Assembly (NCBI GenBank): GCA_021785095.1
Contig: JAJYGM010000547.1
Span: 1-5,192, forward strand
Direction: 5' to 3'
Length of the DNA: 5,192 nucleotides
Origin: Actinomycetes bacterium
Lineage (GTDB): Bacteria > Actinomycetota > Acidimicrobiia > Acidimicrobiales > Bog-793
This document shows, one piece after another, positions 1-5,192 of this stretch; the stretch's first letter is position 1, and each line of letters starts with the position of its first letter. A model generated the notes under the pieces. The model saw nothing but the letters and a program-made list of their open reading frames with translations. It was not told the origin of the DNA and did not search any database. Made by a program: the position numbers and the translations under genes.

Positions 1-1282
1 GCTTGTAGAGGCAGTCCTCGACCTCGATCGACGAGACGTTCTCCCCGCCGGAGATGATGACGTCCTTCTTCCGGTCCGCGATGACGGTGTACGCTCCCTC
101 CTGGAAACCCCCGTCGCCCGTGTGGAACCAGCCGTCGACGAGGACCTTCGCAGACTCCTCTGGCTGGTTCCAGTACCCGTCGAACACGTGGTTCCCGCGA
201 GCGAGAACCTCACCCTCCTCGTCGACCCGGACGCGGATCCCGACGGCGGGCACCCCCGCCCGCGAGAGCAGCCGGCCGCGGGTTGCCGGGTCGAGGCTGT
301 CCCACTCGGCCGGCGCTCGGTTGACCGTGAGGACCGGGGAGGTCTCGGTGAGCCCGTAGATCTGGATGAACTCCCAGCCGAGCTCGGTCTCCACCCGCTC
401 GATGACCCGCGAGGGTGGTGGCGCCCCGGCCACCACGATCCGCATCGTGTCGCGTCCGGGTACCTCCTCGCCCGCCTTGCGCCGGGCCTCCGCGGCGTTG
501 AGCACCGCCGACACGACCGCTGGCGCGCCACAGGCGAGCGTGATCCCCTCCCGCTCGATGCGCGCAAGGATCTCCTCGCCGTCGACCTTGCGGAGGACGA
601 CATGGCGGCCGCCCATGCCCGTGACCGCGTAGGGCATCCCCCAACCGTTGCAGTGGAACATGGGCAGGGTGTGGATGAGGACGTCCCGGTCGGTGACGGT
701 GGTGTGCCAGCCGAACGTCACCGCGTTGGTCCAGCAGTTCCGGTGGGTGAGCCGCACCCCCTTCGGTCGGGATGTCGTCCCCGAGGTGTAGTTGACCGAG
801 CAGACCGCGTCCTCGTCGGCTTCCCAGCTCGCCGCCGAACCCGGCGGCGCCGGCGCGAAGAGCTCGGCGTCGGCCGTCCCATCGAGGACGATTCGCTCCG
901 CCGCCTTCACCCCGGCGAGCCCCTCGTCGAGCTCCGGGTCCACGAGGAGCACCGTCGCACCCGAGTGCTCGACGATGTACGTGATCTCGTCGGCCGTGAG
1001 CCGGAAGTTCACCGGGACGAGCGCCCGGCCCCACGCACTCACCCCGAAGTAGGAGATGAAGAACTTGGCGGAGTTGGGGCTCACGATCGCGACCCGCTCA
1101 CCTCGCCCCACCCCCATCGCATCGAGCGCGGCCGCCATCCCCTCGGCGCGCCGACCCACCTCGGACCAGGACAGACGGCCGAGCCCGCCCACAGCCCCCG
1201 GCTCGTCGACGACCGCCTCCCGTTCCCCGTAGACCAGCTCGGCCCGCTCCAGGAAGTCCCCAACCGTCAGCGCCACCCGCAT
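1..1282 (-). CDS. AMP-forming acyl-CoA synthetase (fatty-acid-CoA ligase family), C-terminus cut by window edge
   Basis: This is an adenylate-forming enzyme that activates a carboxylic acid with ATP to an acyl-AMP and then transfers the acyl group to coenzyme A. My translation from the ATG at 1282 gives 427 residues with no stop before the left edge. Family members are usually about 500-550 residues, so roughly 100 are missing. Visible motifs are the phosphate-binding loop YTSGTTSRPKG (165-175), LPMFHCNGWGMP (206-217) as in medium/long-chain acyl-CoA ligases, YGLTETSP (309-316), GWFHTGD (384-390) and the hinge DRKKDVIISGGEN (403-415). The C-terminal lysine of the small domain lies outside the window. 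The start is supported by a strong GGAAGGGG ribosome site. The acid used cannot be read from the sequence; fatty acids are the default guess, and cinnamate, benzoate or steroid side chains are alternatives. It lies 215 bp downstream of the relaxase-like gene on the same strand and probably has its own promoter. Family assignment is secure; substrate is not. Confidence 0.95.
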   Translation of the reverse strand, partial: MRVALTVGDFLERAELVYGEREAVVDEPGAVGGLGRLSWSEVGRRAEGMAAALDAMGVGRGERVAIVSPNSAKFFISYFGVSAWGRALVPVNFRLTADEITYIVEHSGATVLLVDPELDEGLAGVKAAERIVLDGTADAELFAPAPPGSAASWEADEDAVCSVNYTSGTTSRPKGVRLTHRNCWTNAVTFGWHTTVTDRDVLIHTLPMFHCNGWGMPYAVTGMGGRHVVLRKVDGEEILARIEREGITLACGAPAVVSAVLNAAEARRKAGEEVPGRDTMRIVVAGAPPPSRVIERVETELGWEFIQIYGLTETSPVLTVNRAPAEWDSLDPATRGRLLSRAGVPAVGIRVRVDEEGEVLARGNHVFDGYWNQPEESAKVLVDGWFHTGDGGFQEGAYTVIADRKKDVIISGGENVSSIEVEDCLYK

Positions 1283-1288
1283 CGCCCA

Positions 1289-1296
1289 CCCCTTCC
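1289..1296 (-). promoter_or_regulatory. Ribosome binding site of the acyl-CoA synthetase
   Basis: The minus strand reads GGAAGGGG, then six bases (TGGGCG), then the ATG at 1282-1280. This purine-rich Shine-Dalgarno match at normal spacing fixes the start of the acyl-CoA synthetase. Confidence 0.7.
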
Positions 1297-1468
1297 GCTC
1301 TCGCTCCCCTCGAGCTCTGCTGGCGAGGATCTCCGCGCCGCAAGGAGTCTACGAAGATGCGTGCCTCCGGGCGAGCGGCGGGGTGCGTGCCGACCGGGTC
1401 GTTCCTCCCACCCGGCAGCGCCGCGCCGCAGGACGCGACCGAGCGGCCGTACCGGTGGCTCGCCCGCC

Positions 1469-1486
1469 CCGGCGCTCGGGCGCCAG
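1469..1486 (-). terminator. Possible hairpin after the relaxase-like gene
   Basis: On the minus strand, 11 bases after the TGA at 1498-1500, a perfect 5-bp stem GGCGC/GCGCC closes on the loop CCGA. A U-G and a C-G pair extend it to 7 bp. There is no T-tract after it, so it is not a classical intrinsic terminator. GC-rich Actinobacteria often have U-less hairpins after genes, and the place is right, but short GC hairpins also arise by chance in DNA of this composition. Confidence 0.3.
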
Positions 1487-1497
1487 CTCGGCGCGCG

Positions 1498-4275
1498 TCA
1501 GCGCCCGAGGCCGAGGCTCCCGAAGTCCCGGGCCCGGTCCGGCACGCCTTGGCGCTCGGACTCCGGGGCGAGCCCTCGCGCACGAGCGACCTCGGAGCCG
1601 AGGCGAGGCGCCCGGCCGGCTGCTCGTCCGGAACCCCGCTCCAGTGCCTCGGCACGCTGGAGGCGCGCACGGAGGTCCGCCCGGGCCGCAGCCCGGGCAA
1701 GGGCATGCGGCGATCCGTCCCGGCCGAAGGACTCGGCGAGCACGGCGCCGGCGGCCTCCCGCCACGCCAGGCGCGCGACGACGCCCGGCGGCGGCCGGCC
1801 GATCAGCTCTTCGACCCGGGGATCGCGGGCCACGTCGGCAGCCACGCCGAGCGCGGCCTCGAGTGCCCGGGCGGCAGCCCTGGCGCCGGGACGCCCACCG
1901 TCCGCTCCAACCCCGGCCGCGCCGGGTAGGGCCGACTCGAAGGGCTCGCGCTCCGCCCCGGCCACCTGGGGGGGCTCGGCCAGCGCTCCCCCTGCGAGGC
2001 CCGTTCGAGCCAGCTCCGCGAGAAGGCCAGGTGGCGCGACGACGTGGTGGGCGACCCGTGACACCCCCGCGGTCGGGATGGCCGAGCGTCCGGCATCCCC
2101 GGGAGGTGGGGCCCCGCGCGCGCCAGCGTCACCACCGGGTCCCGCCAGCATGGCCGCGCTCCCGTGGACGAGTGCCGGCTCCTCGCCCAGCCAGCGGGCC
2201 TCACCCGGCGTCACCACCCAGCAGGGGCGCGCGCCGAGGTCGCGCAACTGCTCCGCCCTCAGTGCGACCGCAACCCCACCGGGGAGCTCGAGGACCACTC
2301 TCGGCCCCTCCGTCCCGAGGACGCGGGCCCGGTGGCGGAGCGGCTGGCCCTCGTGCGCACGGACGCCGCGGACCATGTCCCCGATCCGCCAGGCACGACC
2401 CGGACCACCGACAACGGCTCCGAGGGCGGGGCCGAGCACGCCGAGCCCTGCGAGCTCGTCGCGCAGCGCCGACTCGAGCAGCGCCGCCGTCGGGACATCG
2501 GGTGCCACGACCAGGGGTGGGAGGCCCGCCGCGGCGCGCGGAGCAACGGTCGCGGCACACCCTTCCACCACCCCTGCGAGGTCCGCTGCGAGCACCACGT
2601 CCCGCTCGGCGAGGGGCACGCGAACCCCCGTCGGACGCCCCGGGCTGCCGCCGCCGTGGCCGGCTCGCGAACCCCCCGGCGAGGGCGCCTCGCCTGGGTG
2701 TTCCCCCGCCATCGGCGGGTAGGGAGGATCGGGAAGGGTCTCTGCGAGCACCCGCCCCCGCCCGGCCCTCCCGTCGACGACGACCGCCACGACGAGACCG
2801 CCGCTGCTCTGGCGCCCGATCGAGGCAAGCGTCTCGAGGGGGAGCCGGTCGGCACCGAGGAGCACGAGGGCGTCGCCGGCGACCCATCCCCGGACACCCA
2901 CGGCGAACGGGAGTCCCGTGGCCGCCTCACCAGCGAGTGCCAGCGCGGGCGACGCGGCAACCCCCCGGACCTGACGACCAGCGGCGGCGAGCTCACGTAC
3001 CAGTGCCCCGACGCGATCCTCGGCGCCGGAGACGGGAATCCCGGGAGCGAGGACGGTCCATCCCGCGCCTCCTCGCTCCGCACAGCGAAACGAGCTCGCG
3101 AGCCGCCCCTCCGCGCGGACCACCTCGGTGGCCTCCCAGCGCTCGAGCCCCGGCCTCCCCTCCACCGCCACGACCGCCGGAGAAGAGAGGAAGGCCGCGC
3201 TGGCCCGCTCGATCTCCGTTCGGCGGAGCCCGCCGGGCGACGCGTCGCAGAGCGCGGCGACCACGTCTGCCCGACGCATCCTGCCGCGCTCCCCACCCGC
3301 CCGGAGCGCCAGCACGAAGGGATCGAGCTCGCCCGGTGCGCCGGCGGCGGCTCCGGAACCGCTCGGCAGCCACCGCGCCCCGGGGTCGGGGCGCTCGCCG
3401 AGTTGGTCCCACCGCGTGCGGAGCTCGTCCAGCGGGAGGGGCGCGCGTTTCGCAGGTCGCGTCGTCCGGGCAGCCGCCCCCGCCGCTCGCGCCCCACCGG
3501 CCTGCCAGCGCGCGAGCTGGTCCTCGACCGCCGCACGGCGGGAGGAGAGGCCGGCCTCCGTGCTCGGAGCCACGCCCGCCAGGCGCACCCGGCCACCGGG
3601 AAGGCTCTCGGCATCCAGACCGAGCGTGCGCAGCCGGTGCACGAGGTCCGCGACGTACACCCGCCCGGCGGCGCCTGCCTCGGCGTAGAGCGAGCGACTG
3701 TCCAGCCCCGACCATCGCCCGTCCGGGCTCTGCGCCGCGTTCGCCAACACGATGTGGCTGTGTAGGTAGGGCTCGTGCGCGCGGTTCAGACGGTGGAAGA
3801 ACACGGCGCCCACCGCGCCGCTGGTCACGAGGAGTTGCTCCGCGCCTCCGTCGCGGCGCCGGACACGGATGGCGTGGTCCTCGAGGTACGCGAGCGCCTC
3901 GGCACAGGCTGCCCGGTGCGCGCGCTCGAGCGCCGGCCCCAGCGCCTCGTCGGCGAAGGCCCAGGTCACGGCGAGGCACTTGGGCGCGCCTGCGGTCACA
4001 TCCCACCCGGCGATGCGCCGGGCCTCTGCCCGGGATCCGAGCGGGAGGCCGCGGACAGGCTCGACGCCACCGAGCACGCTGGCGAGCGCTAGGGGCTGCA
4101 CGGGGCCGGAGAGCCCGAGCCCGGCGGCTCCCTTGCCCACCCAGTGGCCGTCTCCCAGTCCTTCGGGCGAGCCGACTCCCGTGTCCGACCTCGGGACGGA
4201 GCCGTCGTTCGGCTCGAGCCCGAGGCTCCTCAGGTAGTAGCGCTCGGCCCCGCTGCGCAGCGGGGTCAGGTGCAT
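1498..4275 (-). CDS. MobF/TrwC-type relaxase-like protein with degenerate helicase domain
   Basis: MobF relaxases nick one DNA strand at an origin of transfer, stay bound through a tyrosine, and unwind the DNA with a fused helicase. This protein has 925 residues. The TrwC domain spans about 1-260: MHLTPLRS start, tyrosine pair Y13-Y14, HWVGKGAAGLGLSGPV (44-59), GWDVTAGAPK (90-99, with D92 in the place of the family's active-site Asp), and a metal site H161, H172, H174 in HRLNRAHEPYLHSHIVLAN. The 11+2 histidine spacing matches TrwC of R388. A linker with RTTRPAKR and ELRTRWDQLGE (270-294) also follows the family. Residues 320-700 follow the helicase layout (RWEATEVVRAEGRLA, GRQVRGVAASP, WRIGDMVRGV), but no GxGKT Walker A or DEAG Walker B remains. 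Residues 514-550 are Gly/Pro-rich, and 780-925 are Ala/Arg/Glu-rich and probably helical. The ribosome site is weak (GGACGGCGGG, five bases from ATG); the start is chosen because it puts the tyrosines at the family position. No other transfer gene is in the window. It could be an active relaxase that borrows a helicase, a domesticated nickase, or a decaying remnant. Confidence 0.88.
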   Translation of the reverse strand: MHLTPLRSGAERYYLRSLGLEPNDGSVPRSDTGVGSPEGLGDGHWVGKGAAGLGLSGPVQPLALASVLGGVEPVRGLPLGSRAEARRIAGWDVTAGAPKCLAVTWAFADEALGPALERAHRAACAEALAYLEDHAIRVRRRDGGAEQLLVTSGAVGAVFFHRLNRAHEPYLHSHIVLANAAQSPDGRWSGLDSRSLYAEAGAAGRVYVADLVHRLRTLGLDAESLPGGRVRLAGVAPSTEAGLSSRRAAVEDQLARWQAGGARAAGAAARTTRPAKRAPLPLDELRTRWDQLGERPDPGARWLPSGSGAAAGAPGELDPFVLALRAGGERGRMRRADVVAALCDASPGGLRRTEIERASAAFLSSPAVVAVEGRPGLERWEATEVVRAEGRLASSFRCAERGGAGWTVLAPGIPVSGAEDRVGALVRELAAAGRQVRGVAASPALALAGEAATGLPFAVGVRGWVAGDALVLLGADRLPLETLASIGRQSSGGLVVAVVVDGRAGRGRVLAETLPDPPYPPMAGEHPGEAPSPGGSRAGHGGGSPGRPTGVRVPLAERDVVLAADLAGVVEGCAATVAPRAAAGLPPLVVAPDVPTAALLESALRDELAGLGVLGPALGAVVGGPGRAWRIGDMVRGVRAHEGQPLRHRARVLGTEGPRVVLELPGGVAVALRAEQLRDLGARPCWVVTPGEARWLGEEPALVHGSAAMLAGPGGDAGARGAPPPGDAGRSAIPTAGVSRVAHHVVAPPGLLAELARTGLAGGALAEPPQVAGAEREPFESALPGAAGVGADGGRPGARAAARALEAALGVAADVARDPRVEELIGRPPPGVVARLAWREAAGAVLAESFGRDGSPHALARAAARADLRARLQRAEALERGSGRAAGRAPRLGSEVARARGLAPESERQGVPDRARDFGSLGLGR

Positions 4276-4308
4276 CGCAGCCCGCCGTCCACGGCGCGAC
4301 GGTACCGA

Positions 4309-4318
4309 GGGGCGCCCC
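4309..4318. repeat. 10-bp perfect palindrome GGGGCGCCCC upstream of the relaxase-like gene
   Basis: The sequence equals its own reverse complement and lies 34-43 bp before the ATG at 4275. It could be an operator for a dimeric regulator or part of the structured region described at 4347-4473. At this GC content a 10-bp palindrome of only G and C may also arise by chance. Confidence 0.4.
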
Positions 4319-4327
4319 CCGATGGCA

Positions 4328-4340
4328 GGGGTAGGACCCC
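4328..4340. repeat. Inverted repeat GGGGT-AGG-ACCCC
   Basis: A perfect 5-bp inverted repeat around a 3-base centre lies between the tandem array and the palindrome at 4309-4318. It has no assigned function. It adds to the density of dyad symmetry in front of the relaxase-like gene. Confidence 0.4.
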
Positions 4341-4346
4341 GCGCGC

Positions 4347-4363
4347 GCCGCTCGTTGAGCGGC
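4347..4363. repeat. 7-bp inverted repeat at the relaxase-proximal end of the array
   Basis: GCCGCTC, a 3-base centre GTT, and GAGCGGC form a perfect inverted repeat. Its right arm is the start of the first 31-bp unit. The centre lies in GCTCGTT, which also occurs at the other end of the array (4459-4465). Confidence 0.55.
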
Positions 4364-4460
4364 CGGCAGCCGGGCCGGTGTCCGCCTGAGCGGCCGGCAG
4401 CCAGGCCGGTGTCCGCCTGAGCGGCCGGCAGCCGGGCCGGTGTCCGCCTGAGCGGCCGGC
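4356..4460. repeat. 31-bp tandem repeat, three full copies plus 12 bp
   Basis: Copies start at 4356, 4387 and 4418, and a 12-base partial copy starts at 4449. On the plus strand each unit begins TGAGCGGCCGGC and ends GGCCGGTGTCCGCC. The copies are identical except for one G-to-A change at unit position 17 in copy 2 (position 4403). Within a unit CCGGC and GCCGG can pair, and across each junction CCGC-CTGA-GCGG can pair, so the array can fold in several ways. It fills most of the space between the trpB-like stop and the relaxase-like start. There are no variable spacers, so it is not a CRISPR array. It may be a protein-binding array, a transcript-folding element, or a recent slippage product. 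Confidence 0.9.
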
Positions 4461-4473
4461 TCGTTCAGCCGGC
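4455..4473 (-). terminator. Hairpin across the trpB-like stop codon, possible terminator
   Basis: A perfect 7-bp inverted repeat (GCCGGCT on the minus strand, five-base loop GAACG, then AGCCGGC) spans the TGA at 4467-4465. No T-tract follows; the 31-bp repeats, each able to fold, come next. Together they could stop transcription or protect the 3' end of the trpB-like mRNA. The inverted repeat is certain; its role as a terminator is inferred. Confidence 0.4.
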
Positions 4474-5192
4474 GGTGGCAGGGAGGTGCGCCAGTGCGGC
4501 TGCCACCGCCTCCTCCGGGTAGGCGTAGTCGGTCAGCTCGCCATGCGCGTAGCGGTCGTAGGCCGCCATGTCGAAGTGGCCGTGGCCGCAGAGCGCGGTC
4601 AGGATCACCTTCTCCTCGCCGGTCTCGGCGCAGCGGCGTGCTTCCTCGATGCAGGCGGCCAGGGCGTGGGTGGGTTCGGGGGCGGGCACGATCCCCTCGG
4701 TCCGGGCGAAGAGGACGCCGGCGGCGAAGCACTCCGACTGCGGCTTCGCGACCGCGGAGAGGAGGCCGAGCTCGTAGACGTGCGACAGCAGCGGCGCCAT
4801 GCCGTGGTAGCGGAGCCCACCTGCGTGGATCGGCTCGGGGACGAAGTCGTGACCGAGCGTGTGCATCTTGACGAGGGGGGTGAAGCCACCCGTGTCGCCG
4901 AAGTCGTACGCGTAGACGCCCTTGGTGAGCGAGGGACAGGCAGCGGGCTCGACCGCGAGGATCTCCGGCGCCATGCGACCGGCGAGCTTCTCCCGCAGGA
5001 TCGGGAAGGACAGCCCCGCGAAGTTCGAGCCACCTCCGGTGCACCCGATGACCAGGTCCGGTGTCTCGCCGACCTTGGCAAGCTGCGCGAGCGCCTCCTC
5101 GCCGATCACCGTCTGGTGCAGCAGGACATGGTTGAGCACGCTCCCGAGCGCGTAGCGGGTCTCCGGGTCGGAGGCTGCGACCTCGACCAGAT
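4465..5192 (-). CDS. trpB: TrpB2-type tryptophan synthase beta chain (PLP enzyme), N-terminus cut by window edge
   Basis: Tryptophan synthase beta joins indole and L-serine to L-tryptophan with PLP in the cytoplasm. The open frame enters from the right edge and ends at the TGA at 4467-4465, giving 241 residues, about the C-terminal half of a TrpB2 protein (usually 430-460). The visible part starts [17 protein letters not shown], followed by [16 protein letters not shown], typical of the TrpB2 branch. The PLP-phosphate loop [10 protein letters not shown] is at residues 50-59, [13 protein letters not shown] at about 164-176, and [14 protein letters not shown] near 201-214. The GHGHFD form instead of the GRGDKD of classical TrpB supports TrpB2. 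In place of the serine that usually contacts the PLP ring nitrogen there is a cysteine (residue 201 of the visible part). The catalytic lysine lies outside the window. No trpA is visible, as is common for TrpB2 genes, which often stand alone. An internal GTG at 5139 is not the true start, because family homology continues upstream of it. Confidence 0.93.
   Translation of the reverse strand, partial: LVEVAASDPETRYALGSVLNHVLLHQTVIGEEALAQLAKVGETPDLVIGCTGGGSNFAGLSFPILREKLAGRMAPEILAVEPAACPSLTKGVYAYDFGDTGGFTPLVKMHTLGHDFVPEPIHAGGLRYHGMAPLLSHVYELGLLSAVAKPQSECFAAGVLFARTEGIVPAPEPTHALAACIEEARRCAETGEEKVILTALCGHGHFDMAAYDRYAHGELTDYAYPEEAVAAALAHLPATAG

Larger units (their letters stand above)
1283..1497. 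other. Intergenic spacer between relaxase-like gene and acyl-CoA synthetase
   Basis: This 215-bp stretch holds no convincing gene. It contains the hairpin at 1469-1486 near its upstream end and the ribosome site at 1289-1296. A -10-like TAGACT lies on the minus strand at 1351-1346, but no -35 match stands at normal spacing, so a promoter is only suspected. The length suggests that the acyl-CoA synthetase is transcribed separately from the gene upstream. Confidence 0.5.

Noticed and set aside
1346..1351. Promoter -10 box TAGACT on the minus strand before the acyl-CoA synthetase
   Set aside because: The hexamer fits TANNNT and lies at a sensible distance from the start, but no TTGACA-like box stands 16-18 bases upstream, so it is not strong enough to annotate as a promoter.
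1349..1765. Frameshifted extension of the relaxase-like protein or a separate small gene
   Set aside because: The 138-codon minus frame overlaps the C-terminal end of the relaxase-like gene and continues past its stop, but its Arg/Pro-rich sequence shows no continuation of the family and no ribosome site I could accept.
122..2722. 866-codon open frame on the plus strand
   Set aside because: It runs antisense across both the acyl-CoA synthetase and the relaxase-like gene, which have clear motifs on the minus strand. Its product is Arg/Pro/Ser-rich and unlike any known family.
2164..3765. 533-codon open frame on the plus strand
   Set aside because: It lies inside the antisense of the relaxase-like gene, has no recognisable domain, and has a composition typical of a shadow frame.
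4303..4308. Possible -10 element (TANNNT-like) before the relaxase-like gene
   Set aside because: The minus strand reads GGTACCGTCG near here, which gives TACCGT, but no -35 element is visible at normal spacing and the match could be chance.
1383..4334. 983-codon open frame on the plus strand
   Set aside because: It lies antisense to the relaxase-like gene across its whole length and gives low-complexity Arg/Pro/Ala/Gly-rich protein with no family motif. It reflects the scarcity of stop codons in GC-rich DNA.
4356..4460. CRISPR array
   Set aside because: The 31-bp units directly abut each other with no unique spacers, and there are no cas genes. It is a plain tandem repeat.
2993..5044. 683-codon open frame on the minus strand
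   Set aside because: It overlaps the trpB-like gene, the repeat array and the relaxase-like gene in another frame. Its protein is Arg-rich and echoes frame-shifted pieces of both true genes.

Overview
This 5.2 kb window is very GC-rich. It has three genes, all on the minus strand, so biological order runs from the right edge to the left. Codon wobble positions are nearly all G or C, and the protein families look like those of high-GC Actinobacteria. I would guess an Acidimicrobiia-like actinobacterium, but this rests on sequence style and not on a marker gene. The context looks chromosomal: a metabolic gene lies on each side, and no plasmid replication, partition or type IV secretion gene is visible.

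Layout from right to left: (1) 5192-4465, the C-terminal 241 residues of a TrpB2-type, PLP-dependent tryptophan synthase beta chain, cut by the window edge. (2) 4464-4276, a 189-bp intergenic region holding a 31-bp tandem repeat (three full copies plus 12 bp). Each end of the array is bounded by a perfect 7-bp inverted repeat, and two further short palindromes lie next to the downstream start codon. (3) 4275-1498, a complete 925-residue MobF/TrwC-type relaxase-like protein. Its relaxase domain keeps the active-site tyrosines and the three-histidine metal site. Its helicase half keeps the family layout but has lost the Walker A and Walker B motifs. (4) 1497-1283, a 215-bp spacer with a small hairpin just after the relaxase stop. 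(5) 1282-1, the first 427 residues of an AMP-forming acyl-CoA synthetase with a strong ribosome binding site, cut at the left edge.

The two metabolic genes have no obvious functional link to each other or to the relaxase-like gene. The point of interest is the middle block: a lone relaxase-like gene with an intact nuclease site and an apparently dead helicase, directly downstream of a structured repeat array that could be an origin-of-transfer-like or regulatory site. That link is inference. The intact domains and the repeats are directly visible. Large open frames on the plus strand and in other minus frames are shadows caused by the high GC content.
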